Under the pieces are notes generated by a model, which saw only the letters and a program-made list of their open reading frames with translations, was not told the DNA's origin and ran no database searches. Positions 6,527 through 14,530 of a DNA stretch of 37,843 bases are shown here, one piece after another (within the stretch, counting starts at the first letter, position 1; each line of letters begins with the position of its first letter). The DNA is taken from the NCBI RefSeq assembly GCF_001696715.1, contig NZ_MBFM01000005.1, forward strand, positions 402,275-440,117, written 5' to 3'. The translations under genes and the position numbers were made by a program. The DNA is from Thauera phenolivorans (GTDB lineage: Bacteria; Pseudomonadota; Gammaproteobacteria; Burkholderiales; Rhodocyclaceae).

Positions 6527-7537
6527 TCACCCGATCAGGATGAGGTTCGAGCGCAGCACCATGAAGCTGGCGACGGCGACGAACACCGCGAAGCCCGCGG
6601 CGGCGATCGCGGCCAGCCGCGCGCTGGCCCGTGGCGCGAGCGCGGCGAGGCTGGGACGGCGGGCGAACAGCGTCAGCACGCCGGCGGCCAGGCCGGCGGC
6701 AGTGGCGGCGAACAGCGGCAGGTAGAGTGCGTAGCCCTGGTAGTGATACTCCGGCTTGAGGATGCAGAAGGGGCAATGGTGGTTCGGGTGCTCGTAGATG
6801 TAGAGCGAGACGAAGGCGACCACACCGATGAGTGCGGCGAAGAAAGCGGCGACCGCGCTCGCGCCCACCGCGAACCCGCTCCAGCGCCGACGCCCGGCGG
6901 ACTTCCAGTGCCAGAGCGCGATCAGGATCGCCGCGCCCAGCGTGACGTAAAAGAGGCCCATCGCACGCATCGGCGCCATCGCGCTCACCTCGCTCGCCAC
7001 CGTGTCGGCCTCTTCGGAGAACAGGCTGCCGCAGCACGAGGTGATCACGTCGGCCTCGAGGCGGATGAAGTAGTTGAACTGCAGGTAGAGCACGAGCGCG
7101 GCGAGCGGCGCGTAGGCGAGCAACAGACCGTACTTGAACCGGGTGAGCGGATAGTCGCGGGCCTGGTTGTCGAGGCGGTTGATCGCCAGCCAGGTCGCGG
7201 CGAAGAAGAACAGCACGATCTGCGCGTACAGCGCGGGAAACCCGTATGCGTTGGCGTTGAGCGCGCCCACCGCGCACATCGCGCCGACGAACATCACCGA
7301 CATCTTGTCCGCGTTGAACACGAACAGCAGCGTGGACAGGATCTGCAGCCCGCACACCAGCGCCACCATCATCGAGAACAGGTAGGTCAGGCGCTCGAGC
7401 TGCAACTGGCGCTCGCTGCCGCTGCCGAGGTCCCAGTGACGGATCAGCTGCACCGCGAAGGGCGAGGCGATCGCCAGCATGGCGAGGCTCAGCCCGGCGG
7501 CCAGCAGCAGGGCGATGATCGCGGGCTGGAAGATCAT
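6527..7537 (-). CDS. polytopic membrane protein with CC and HHCPFC motifs, unrecognised family
   Basis: A 336-residue inner-membrane protein with about eight hydrophobic segments; I do not recognise a named family. Three cysteine sites stand out. CC at 168-169 (ITSCCGSLFSEEAD) lies in what looks like an extramembrane loop. CPFC at 255-258 is preceded by two histidines and followed by KPEYHYQGY, again between membrane segments. C62 and C88 lie in hydrophobic stretches. The pattern could be a metal site or a thiol-disulfide relay, vaguely like VKOR or DsbD-type membrane proteins but without their sequence signatures. Its ATG overlaps the stop of the ATPase gene by 4 bp, and the TlpA-like gene starts 11 bp downstream. 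Confidence 0.75.
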   Translation of the reverse strand: MIFQPAIIALLLAAGLSLAMLAIASPFAVQLIRHWDLGSGSERQLQLERLTYLFSMMVALVCGLQILSTLLFVFNADKMSVMFVGAMCAVGALNANAYGFPALYAQIVLFFFAATWLAINRLDNQARDYPLTRFKYGLLLAYAPLAALVLYLQFNYFIRLEADVITSCCGSLFSEEADTVASEVSAMAPMRAMGLFYVTLGAAILIALWHWKSAGRRRWSGFAVGASAVAAFFAALIGVVAFVSLYIYEHPNHHCPFCILKPEYHYQGYALYLPLFAATAAGLAAGVLTLFARRPSLAALAPRASARLAAIAAAGFAVFVAVASFMVLRSNLILIG

Positions 7538-8232
7538 GGCGCCGCCCTGCGCGCATGCTGAACCTCGATGAGCAGGCCGTCGCGCAGCGAATACACCCGG
7601 TCGACCACCGCGGACTCGACCACCAGCGGGTCGTGGCTGGTGAGGATCACGGTGCGTCCACTCTCGGCCAGCCGGTGCAGGATGAGCAGGAATTCGGCCG
7701 ACAGCTTGCTGTCGAGGTTGGCGGTGGGCTCGTCGGCGACCAGGATCTCGGGGTCGTTGATCAGCGCGCGGCAGATCGCCACCCGCTGCTGCTCGCCGCC
7801 GGAGAGCCACTCCACCTTCGCGTCGCGGCGGTGCGCGAGCTGCAGGTCGGCGAGCAGCGCTTCGGCGCGCGCCAGCAACTGCGCGCGCGGCGTGCCGCCG
7901 GGGTAGCCGGGCAGGATGATGTTCTCGACCGCCGACAGGCCGCGGATGAGGTTGAACTGCTGGAAGATGAAGCCGAAGGTGCGGCGCCGGATCTCGGTCA
8001 GGAAACGCTCGGGCAGCCCGGAGATGTCCTCGCGGTTCAGGCGCACGCGGCCCTCGGTGGGGCGGGCGAGGCAGCCGAGGATGGTGAGCAGCGTGGTCTT
8101 GCCCGAGCCCGAGGGGCCCTTGAGCACGCTCACCTGCGCCGGCGGGATCTCGAGGTCGATGCCCTTCAGCGCCCAATACTCGTTGTGCTGGCCCTGGTTG
8201 AAGACCTTGCGGATGTTGGCGAGTTCGAGCAT
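7534..8232 (-). CDS. ABC transporter ATP-binding protein, LolD/MacB type
   Basis: A 232-residue ATPase with every expected motif: Walker A GPSGSGKT (39-46), Q-loop FQQFN (90-94), signature LSGGEQQR (143-150), Walker B ILVADE (163-168), D-loop ANLDS and switch histidine TSHD. The class is the LolD/FtsE/MacB/HrtA group that pairs with FtsX-type permeases, and it is not of the NosF type. The partner permease lies 4 bp upstream in the operon. Mechanotransmission complexes of this kind act on lipoproteins, peptides or periplasmic partners, so this one may drive release of, or conformational work on, the NosL or TlpA-like proteins. That link is inferred from context. Confidence 0.93.
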   Translation of the reverse strand: MLELANIRKVFNQGQHNEYWALKGIDLEIPPAQVSVLKGPSGSGKTTLLTILGCLARPTEGRVRLNREDISGLPERFLTEIRRRTFGFIFQQFNLIRGLSAVENIILPGYPGGTPRAQLLARAEALLADLQLAHRRDAKVEWLSGGEQQRVAICRALINDPEILVADEPTANLDSKLSAEFLLILHRLAESGRTVILTSHDPLVVESAVVDRVYSLRDGLLIEVQHARRAAP

Positions 8233-8236
8233 CGCG

Positions 8237-9373
8237 TCAGCTCCGCATCACGGTGTCAGGGTCGGTGGTCGCCGCGCGCCAGATCGGCACCAGGGTGGCC
8301 GCGGTGTAGGGCAGCACGGTGAACACGAACAGCGTCGCCACCTGCAGGCCGTCGATCTGCGGCGTGAGCGCAAAGCTCGGGTAGAGCACCGCCCAGCCCT
8401 TGAGCACCGGCGCGAACAGCGTGAACTCGAAGTGGAACACATGCAGGTAGGCGGTGACGTAGCCGATCAGGAAGGCGAGCAGCGAGACCAGGAAGCCTTC
8501 CCAGAACTTCATCGCGATGACGTCGCCGGTTTCCCAGCCGATCGCCTTGAGGATGCCGATCTCGCGCTTTTCCTCCGCCGAAAGCCCCGCGGCCTTTTCC
8601 CAGGCGAAGATGCCGAAGGCGAGGATGGCGGCCGACAGCAGCGCCAGCATCATGCCCTCGCGCCAGTCGAAGATCGAGGCGTAGGTGCGCAGCACCTCCT
8701 CGCGCAGGATCGGACGCGAATCGGGCAGGGCGTCGAGCAGCTTCACGCCGACGTTGCGCACCTCGAGCGGGTTGGCGACCCACAGCGCGACGTCGGTGTA
8801 GTGGCCCGCCGGGTAGGCGAAGAAGCGGCGGAAGTCGGCTTCGTTCATCAGCACGAGGTCGGCACTCACCAGCTCCGACTCGTGCGGCAACACCTCGGCG
8901 GCGATGAAGGTGTGCAGTTCGCCGGAATAGGAACGGAAGGAGATGCCGTTGCCCTCCGACAGCCCGCGCGTGCGCTCGAGCGCCGGACCGACGACGATCT
9001 CGCCCGGGGCGATCTCGCGATCGGCCGCGACCATGAAGGTGTAGTTGGCCTTCAGCACGCTGTCGTAGTAGTAGCCCCACAGCCGCCCTTCGATCTTCTG
9101 CACGCCGCGGATGCGGCCGATGCGCTCGACGTAGCCCGGCGGAACCAGGTCGTGGCGGCCGGCGATCAGGCGCTGCAGCACGATCTCGGGGGTGCCGGCA
9201 AGAATCCGCGTGGCCTCGTTGCGCAGGGCATGGGTGTACAGCGAGACCGAGGCGAGCACGAACACCAGAAGGGTGTAGACGACCAGCAGGCCGAGGCTCT
9301 TGCCCTTGCGCCGCGCCAGTGACTGCGCGGTGAAGTCAATCAGATGGTGCTGCTTCTCGATCCAGGGCTTCAT
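8237..9373 (-). CDS. FtsX/MacB-type ABC transporter permease
   Basis: A 378-residue permease. A first membrane segment at about 28-50 is followed by a periplasmic domain of about 185 residues. Three C-terminal membrane segments then form the FtsX core, with EKREIGILKAIGWETGDV (about 268-285) as the family hallmark at the cytoplasmic loop. One ATPase gene follows 4 bp downstream, so a homodimeric permease with two ATPase copies is expected. The start at 9373 lies inside the end of the small upstream gene (38 bp overlap) and lacks a strong ribosome site, consistent with translational coupling. NosY-type copper/sulfur transporters are different, so this is not a plain NosDFY. Confidence 0.9.
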   Translation of the reverse strand: MKPWIEKQHHLIDFTAQSLARRKGKSLGLLVVYTLLVFVLASVSLYTHALRNEATRILAGTPEIVLQRLIAGRHDLVPPGYVERIGRIRGVQKIEGRLWGYYYDSVLKANYTFMVAADREIAPGEIVVGPALERTRGLSEGNGISFRSYSGELHTFIAAEVLPHESELVSADLVLMNEADFRRFFAYPAGHYTDVALWVANPLEVRNVGVKLLDALPDSRPILREEVLRTYASIFDWREGMMLALLSAAILAFGIFAWEKAAGLSAEEKREIGILKAIGWETGDVIAMKFWEGFLVSLLAFLIGYVTAYLHVFHFEFTLFAPVLKGWAVLYPSFALTPQIDGLQVATLFVFTVLPYTAATLVPIWRAATTDPDTVMRS

Positions 9374-9665
9374 GTCGTTTCAGCAGGGCACGCGGCGGCG
9401 GTAGCAGCGAGCCGGAGGGAAAGTGCTCCAGGGCGACGGGGTGGTCCTGGAAGGGGGAATGCAGGTCGGCCTGCGACAGGTGGCGGGTGTATCGGGCCTC
9501 GGTGAACAGCACGGCGTCGGTCAGCCGAAGGCGGGTGACGAGTTCCTCGGTGCGCTTCAGTGCCGGCTCGTGCGCGCTGCGCAGGCGGGCCGCGTCGAGG
9601 AAGCTCAGCCCGAACAGCGCGGCGGCGAGCAGCGTGGCGCCGAGCACCCGATCGGCGGGCCTCAT
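9336..9665 (-). CDS. small membrane-anchored protein of the NosL-ABC operon, unrecognised
   Basis: A 109-residue protein with one N-terminal hydrophobic segment (residues 7-25) that would anchor it or serve as an uncleaved signal. A polar domain follows, with TEARYTRHLSQADLHSPF and a proline-rich end (SGSLLPPPRALL). The histidines at 62, 69, 75 and 81 are spaced in a way that could bind metal, but there is no cysteine. I recognise no family. It overlaps the permease start by 38 bp and lies 56 bp after NosL 3, so it belongs to the operon by position. GAGGG precedes the ATG. It may be a periplasmic accessory subunit of the transporter. Confidence 0.65.
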   Translation of the reverse strand: MRPADRVLGATLLAAALFGLSFLDAARLRSAHEPALKRTEELVTRLRLTDAVLFTEARYTRHLSQADLHSPFQDHPVALEHFPSGSLLPPPRALLKRHEALDREAAPSD

Positions 9666-9721
9666 CGCTGCAGCCCTCGCAGGGCGGCGCGGACGGGCAG
9701 GGGCTGCGCGTGGCGCATCGC

Positions 9722-10216
9722 CTACTTGCCCCGCGCCAGGGTCTTGCGGCGCATTTCGGCGTAGCTCAGGCTGGGCGTATCGGGTCCGGGACCGCTGCTC
9801 GCGGCGAGGTCGTAGCGCATCGGCGAGCGCTTTGCGATGTAGGCGGCCTGTCGCGGATCCAGCCAGGTCATCTCGTTCCGCCCGGGGCTCTCGAAGGCCG
9901 CGACCCACATTCGCGTCGAGGCGTCGTCCATCCACGGAAAGCGGGCACGCTGTTCTTCGAGCCAGAAAACCAGGCAGCCGACATCGTCGAACTTGAAGGT
10001 GACGTCTTTCGGGCCGCCACGCAGCTCGGCGGCGAAGCGATGGTCGGCGATGCGCATGTTGCAGCGGACGCAGGCGTCGCGATCCCAGGCGATCGGCTTC
10101 ATGCCCTCCGGCCAGCTTTCGCTCGCACAGCCGGCGAGGGTCGCCGCGAGCGGAGTGAGCAGCAGGCCCGCTACCCCGACCTGGCCGATGAAGCGACGTT
10201 TGCGAGTGTTGCACAT
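9722..10216 (-). CDS. NosL family lipoprotein 3 (CVRCNM)
   Basis: A 164-residue protein and the first gene of the operon. A basic N-terminus (TRKRRFIG) and hydrophobic stretch end in the lipobox TLAGC, so C30 is probably lipidated, as in classical NosL. The metal motif is CVRCNM (C49, C52, M54), with Asn where the other two copies have Gly. Later segments VTFKFDDVGCLVFWLEE and the TRMWVAAF region fit the NosL fold, but the GPMG motif of protein 1 is not present. A tail of about 30 residues after PMRYDL is low in complexity. It is probably a Cu(I)-binding lipoprotein; copper is inferred from the family. Confidence 0.85.
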   Translation of the reverse strand: MCNTRKRRFIGQVGVAGLLLTPLAATLAGCASESWPEGMKPIAWDRDACVRCNMRIADHRFAAELRGGPKDVTFKFDDVGCLVFWLEEQRARFPWMDDASTRMWVAAFESPGRNEMTWLDPRQAAYIAKRSPMRYDLAASSGPGPDTPSLSYAEMRRKTLARGK

Positions 10217-10245
10217 GGTCCGTTCCCGACCGGGTGAGGGCCGTT

Positions 10246-10267
10246 GCCGCCGGGGTTCGCCGGCGGC
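10246..10267 (-). promoter_or_regulatory. hairpin in the leader of the NosL-ABC operon
   Basis: GCCGCCGG (10246-10253) and CCGGCGGC (10260-10267) form a perfect 8-bp stem with a 6-base loop, about 30 bases before the NosL 3 ATG. There is no U-tract, so an intrinsic terminator after xth is not well supported. A leader structure is possible. I see no FNR or CueR-type box in the 121-bp gap. Confidence 0.4.
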
Positions 10268-10337
10268 GGCGTGCCGATCCTGTTTGCGGAATGATACCAA
10301 CGAAGCGCCGCTGGCGCGCTTCGCGCGCTGCGCCAGT

Positions 10338-11120
10338 CTACAGCGCCCAGTCGTAATCCACCGTGAGCGGGGCATGGTCGGAGAAGCGCTGCGCCTTGTA
10401 CACGCTGCATTCGCGCGCGCTCGCCGCGATGCCCGGGGTGGCGATCTGGTAGTCGAGCCGCCAGCCGACGTTCTTCGCCCACGCCTGGCCGCGGTTGGAC
10501 CACCACGTGTAGCAGGCGTCGGTGGCATCCGGGTAAACATTGCGATAGACGTCGATCCAGCCCTGCTCGTCGAACAGCCGGCTCAGCCAGGCGCGCTCCT
10601 CGGGCAGGAAGCCGGAATTCTTCTGGTTCGACTTCCAGTTCTTCAGGTCGGCCTCGCGGTGGGCGATGTTCCAGTCGCCGCACACCACCACCTCCTGGCC
10701 GCTCTGGTAGAGCAGGTCCATGTGCGGCAGGAAGCGGTCCATGAAGTCGAACTTCACCTTGAGGCGCACTTCCGAGCTCGAGCCCGAGGGCAGGTAGAGC
10801 GAGATCACCGACAGCTTGCCGAAGTCGAGCTGGAGGAAGCGGCCCTCGGCGTCGATGTCGGCGATGCCGAGGCCCTCGACGACGCGGTCGGGGGTGTGCC
10901 GGCTGTAGATGCCGACGCCGCTGTAGCCCTTCTTTTCGGCGTGATGGAACCAGCCCTGCATGCCGGCGGGCGCGCGCATCGACTCGCTGAGGTCGCCGGC
11001 CTGGGCCTTGAGTTCCTGCAGGCACACGATGTCGGCCTGTTGCGCCGACAGCCAGTCGAGGAAGCCCTTGCTGGTGGCCGAGCGGATGCCGTTGAGGTTG
11101 AGGGAGATGATGCGTAACAT
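10338..11120 (-). CDS. xth: exodeoxyribonuclease III / AP endonuclease
   Basis: A 260-residue cytoplasmic DNA-repair enzyme that cuts 5' of abasic sites and removes 3' blocking groups. It carries the family motifs in order: SLNLNGIR (N-terminus), LQELKA with the metal-binding Glu at about 36, [10 protein letters not shown] (catalytic Asp/Asn), WRLDYQ and SDHAPL with the catalytic His near the end. The length is normal for the ExoIII family. The start at 11120 is 35 bp from the divergent pyrE GTG start, a tight divergent arrangement. The NosL operon begins 121 bp downstream in the same direction; there is no sign that it depends on xth. Confidence 0.94.
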   Translation of the reverse strand: MLRIISLNLNGIRSATSKGFLDWLSAQQADIVCLQELKAQAGDLSESMRAPAGMQGWFHHAEKKGYSGVGIYSRHTPDRVVEGLGIADIDAEGRFLQLDFGKLSVISLYLPSGSSSEVRLKVKFDFMDRFLPHMDLLYQSGQEVVVCGDWNIAHREADLKNWKSNQKNSGFLPEERAWLSRLFDEQGWIDVYRNVYPDATDACYTWWSNRGQAWAKNVGWRLDYQIATPGIAASARECSVYKAQRFSDHAPLTVDYDWAL

Positions 11121-11155
11121 TGCTGGATTGCAGACTTTGGCGGTGCAAAAGGATC

Positions 11156-11803
11156 GTGGATTTTAGCCGGGATTTCATCGACCTCGCGTGTCGCAAGGGC
11201 GTGCTGCGCTTCGGCGCCTTCGTCACCAAGGCGGGGCGCAACTCGCCGTATTTCTTCAACGCCGGGCTGTTCGACGACGGCGCCTCGTTCCGCGCGCTGT
11301 GCGGCTTCTACGCGCGCACGATCCGCGCGTCCGGCATCGCCTGCGACATGCTGTTCGGCCCCGCCTACAAGGGCATCCCGCTGGTCGCCGGCACTGCGGT
11401 CCGGCTCGCGGAGGAGGGGATCAACCTGCCCTTCGCGTTCAACCGCAAGGAAGCCAAGGATCATGGCGAGGGCGGCACGCTGATCGGCGCGCCGCTCGCG
11501 GGGCGGGTGTTGATCCTCGACGACGTGATCTCGGCGGGCACCTCGGTGCGCGAGTCGGTGGAGATCATCCGTGCCGCAGGCGCGACGCCGGCCGGCGTGG
11601 TCATCGCGCTCGACCGCATGGAGCGCGGCAAGGGCGCGCTGTCAGCGGTGCAGGAGGTCAACGAGACCTACGGCATCCCGGTGGTGGCAGTGGCGAATCT
11701 GGAAGACCTGATCGGCTTCCTCGCCGACAGCCCGGAGCTGGCGGCAAACCTCGATGCGGTGAAGGCTTACCGTGCCACCTATGGCATCGCGTCGGCTCGT
11801 TGA
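11156..11803 (+). CDS. pyrE: orotate phosphoribosyltransferase
   Basis: A 215-residue enzyme of de novo pyrimidine synthesis that turns orotate and PRPP into OMP. It shows [10 protein letters not shown] (30-39), GPAYKGIPL (68-76), the flexible catalytic loop [13 protein letters not shown] (95-107) and the PRPP loop [11 protein letters not shown] (120-130). The GTG at 11156 is chosen because it aligns with the usual start about 15 residues before VLRFG and has AAAAGGA just upstream. The ATG at 11120 would overlap the xth start codon and add 12 unrelated residues. It heads a rightward run with a coiled-coil protein, a molybdopterin oxidoreductase and a sirtuin. Confidence 0.95.
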   Translation: MDFSRDFIDLACRKGVLRFGAFVTKAGRNSPYFFNAGLFDDGASFRALCGFYARTIRASGIACDMLFGPAYKGIPLVAGTAVRLAEEGINLPFAFNRKEAKDHGEGGTLIGAPLAGRVLILDDVISAGTSVRESVEIIRAAGATPAGVVIALDRMERGKGALSAVQEVNETYGIPVVAVANLEDLIGFLADSPELAANLDAVKAYRATYGIASAR

Positions 11804-12419
11804 ATTCGCCTGTGCGTTCGCGCTGCTCGCGCCGCTGTCCGCGGCGGCGCAGTCGGGGCATACGGTGTTCTGCTGCGAGGTCAATGGTCGCCCAGTGTGC
11901 GCCGACATCCTGCCCGCGGTCTGCTACGGCAAGGCCTATCGCGAGATGGGGCCGACCGGCACGGTGCGCCGCTACGTTCCGGCGCCGCTGACCGCCGACG
12001 AGCGCGCCCGCCGCGACGCCCAGATCGAACGCCAGCGGGTGGCGGCGGAGACGGTGCGCAAGCAGCGCCGTCTCGACCAGGCGCTGCTCGAGACCTACCA
12101 GGACGCCGACGACATCGAGCGCCGGCGCGAGCGGGAGCTCGGCGACATCGACCGCAGTATCGAGGAATTGCGGGCGCGCGAAACCACCCTGGTCGAGCGC
12201 CAGCGCACCCTGCTCGAGGAGGCCGGCGCACGCGACGGCGAGCGGCTGCCGCAGGCCCTGCTCGACGACATCCGCAACACCGAGGGCGAGATCGAGGCGC
12301 AGCGCAGCGTGATAAACGCCAAGCTGCGCGAGCGCGGCCAGGTGCGCACCCGTTTCGACGAGGCGCGCAGGCGCTATCTCGAGCTCACCGCGCCCGAACG
12401 GGCCGCCGGCCGCCGCTGA
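11781..12419 (+). CDS. exported coiled-coil protein, DUF4124-like N-terminus
   Basis: A 212-residue protein. A signal peptide (about residues 1-23, cleaved after AAA) leads to a short cysteine-bearing segment, [19 protein letters not shown], that resembles DUF4124-type periplasmic domains. A long, highly charged helical region (about 70-205) follows, with heptad-like spacing and many Glu/Arg, a likely coiled coil. The four cysteines could form two disulfides. The ATG at 11781 overlaps the end of pyrE by 23 bp; a GTG at 11772 is also in frame. The function is not known. The molybdopterin oxidoreductase gene starts 35 bp downstream. Confidence 0.7.
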   Translation: MASRRLVEFACAFALLAPLSAAAQSGHTVFCCEVNGRPVCADILPAVCYGKAYREMGPTGTVRRYVPAPLTADERARRDAQIERQRVAAETVRKQRRLDQALLETYQDADDIERRRERELGDIDRSIEELRARETTLVERQRTLLEEAGARDGERLPQALLDDIRNTEGEIEAQRSVINAKLRERGQVRTRFDEARRRYLELTAPERAAGRR

Positions 12420-12454
12420 GCGGGCCGCGGCAGCGGCCGAACCGGAGCGATGCG

Positions 12455-14530
12455 ATGAGCACAGAAGAAGGGCGCGTGGTGCGCGCCGCCTGCGGCCACG
12501 ACTGCCCCGACACCTGCGCGATGGAAGTCACCGTGCGCGACGGGCGTGCGGTGAAGCTGCGCGGCGCGCCCGACATGCCGTTCACCAATGGCGCGCTGTG
12601 CACCAAGGTCGCGCACTACCTCGAGCGGGTGTATTCCGACCAGCGCCTGCGTCATCCGATGAAGCGCGTCGGCCGCAAGGGCGAGGGCCGTTTCGAGCGC
12701 ATTTCCTGGGAGGAGGCGCTCGACACCATCGCCGCGCGCTTCGGCGCGATCGCCGCCGACGACCCGCGCGCGATCCTGCCCTACAGCTATGCCGGCACGA
12801 TGGGCCTGGTGCAGGGCGAGAGCCTCGACCGCCGCTTCTTCCACCGCCTCGGCGCGTCCTTCCTCGACCGCACGATCTGCGCCTCGGCCGGCGCCACCGG
12901 CTGGCGCGCGACGGTGGGCGCGTCGATCGGCACCGACCCGGAGGCGGTGGTCGATGCGAAGCTGATCCTGATCTGGGGCGCGAACCCGGTGGTGTCCAAC
13001 GTGCACGGCTGGCGCTACCTGCAGGAGGCGAAACGGCGCGGCGCCAGGCTGGTGTGCATCGATCCGCGCCGCAGCGAGACCGCGGCCAGGTGCGACCTGC
13101 ATCTCGCGCCCTGGCCCGGCACCGACGGCGCGCTGGCGCTGGCGATGATGCAGGTGCTGATCGCCGAGGACCTGCTCGACCGCGACTACATCGCCCGCTA
13201 CACGCTCGGCTTCGCCGCGCTCGCCGAGCGCGTGCGCGACTTCACCCCCGAGTGGGCGGCGCCGCTCACCGGCCTGCCCGCCGACGCGATCCGCGGCCTC
13301 GCGCGCGAATACGGCGTCGCCAGCCCCTCGCTGATCCGGCTCAATTACGGGCTCAACCGCTGCGCCGGCGGCGGCATGGCGGTGCGCAACATCGCCTGCC
13401 TGCCGGCGCTGACCGGCGCCTGGCGTCACCCGGCGGGCGGCGCGCTGCTATCGACCTCCGGCAACTTCCCGGTCGACCAGCGCGCGCTGCAGCGGCCCGA
13501 GCTCTATCCGCACGCGGACGGGCGGCGGCCGCGCACGATCAACATGGCCTTCATCGGCGAGGCCCTGCTCGAGGCGACCGCCCCGCCGATCCGCGCGATC
13601 CACATCTACAACGCGAACCCGGTCGCGGTGGCGCCCGACGGCAACCGGGTGCGCGCCGGCTTCGCGCGCGAGGATCTGTTCTGCGTGGTGCACGAACTGT
13701 TCCAGACCGATACCGCCGACTACGCCGACATCCTGCTGCCGGCCACCAGCCAGCTCGAGCATCGCGACGTGCATTCCACCTACGGCCACCTGTACGCGGT
13801 CGCCAACTTCCCGGCGATCGCCCCGCTCGCCGAGGCGAAGTCGAACACCGAGGTGTTCCGCCTGCTCGCCGCGCGCATGGGCTTCACCGAGCCGGCGCTG
13901 TTCGAGTCCGACGACGCGCTCGCCGCGGCCGCCTTCCGGCTGAGCGACCGGCGTGCGCTCGGCCTCGGCCCGGCGGCGCTGGCCGCGCGCGGCTGGGCGC
14001 GTCTCGACCTGCCGCAGCGCGTCGCGCCTTTCGCCGAGGGCGGTTTTCCGACGCCGTCGGGCAGATGCGAGTTCCGCTCCAGCCTGCTCGCGCAGATGGG
14101 GCTGGACCCCTTGCCCGCCTGGCATCCACCGGCCGAATCGCCGGTGAGCAACCCGGCGCTTGCCGCACGTTACCCGCTCGCGCTGATCACGCCGCCGGCG
14201 CGCAACTTCCTCAATTCCAGCTTCGCCAACCTGCCGCGCTTCCTCGCCGGCGAGGGCGGCCCCCGCCTGCAGATGCATCCGCAGGACGCCGCCGCGCGCG
14301 GCCTGGCCGGGGGCGAGCGGGTGCGCATCCGCAACGACCGTGGCGACTTCCAAGCCCGGCTGGAAATCGACGAGGGCGTGCGCCCGGGGGTGGTGGTCAG
14401 CCCCTCGGTGTGGTGGCGCAAGCTCTCGGGCGACGGCAGCAACGCCAACGCGGTGACTTCGTCGGTCGCCACCGACATGGGCGGCGGGCCGACCTTCTAT
14501 GATTGCCTGGTCGAGGTCGGCCGGGCGTGA
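12455..14530 (+). CDS. molybdopterin-dependent oxidoreductase (DMSO reductase superfamily)
   Basis: A 691-residue protein. An N-terminal [4Fe-4S] motif (C13, C17, C21, C49, from CGHDCPDTC and LCTK) is followed by the molybdopterin-binding body (LILIWGANPVVSN, IHIYNANPVAVAPD) and a C-terminal molydopterin dinucleotide-binding domain (RIRNDRGDF, about 625-633). The CxxxCxxxC spacing and the DCPDTCAM sequence put it in the formate-dehydrogenase-like, YoaE-type group of uncharacterised cytoplasmic enzymes. No Tat signal is present. GGAG lies 7 bp before the ATG. The substrate cannot be told. The next gene starts with a GTG that overlaps its stop (GTGA), so the two are coupled. Confidence 0.88.
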   Translation: MSTEEGRVVRAACGHDCPDTCAMEVTVRDGRAVKLRGAPDMPFTNGALCTKVAHYLERVYSDQRLRHPMKRVGRKGEGRFERISWEEALDTIAARFGAIAADDPRAILPYSYAGTMGLVQGESLDRRFFHRLGASFLDRTICASAGATGWRATVGASIGTDPEAVVDAKLILIWGANPVVSNVHGWRYLQEAKRRGARLVCIDPRRSETAARCDLHLAPWPGTDGALALAMMQVLIAEDLLDRDYIARYTLGFAALAERVRDFTPEWAAPLTGLPADAIRGLAREYGVASPSLIRLNYGLNRCAGGGMAVRNIACLPALTGAWRHPAGGALLSTSGNFPVDQRALQRPELYPHADGRRPRTINMAFIGEALLEATAPPIRAIHIYNANPVAVAPDGNRVRAGFAREDLFCVVHELFQTDTADYADILLPATSQLEHRDVHSTYGHLYAVANFPAIAPLAEAKSNTEVFRLLAARMGFTEPALFESDDALAAAAFRLSDRRALGLGPAALAARGWARLDLPQRVAPFAEGGFPTPSGRCEFRSSLLAQMGLDPLPAWHPPAESPVSNPALAARYPLALITPPARNFLNSSFANLPRFLAGEGGPRLQMHPQDAAARGLAGGERVRIRNDRGDFQARLEIDEGVRPGVVVSPSVWWRKLSGDGSNANAVTSSVATDMGGGPTFYDCLVEVGRA

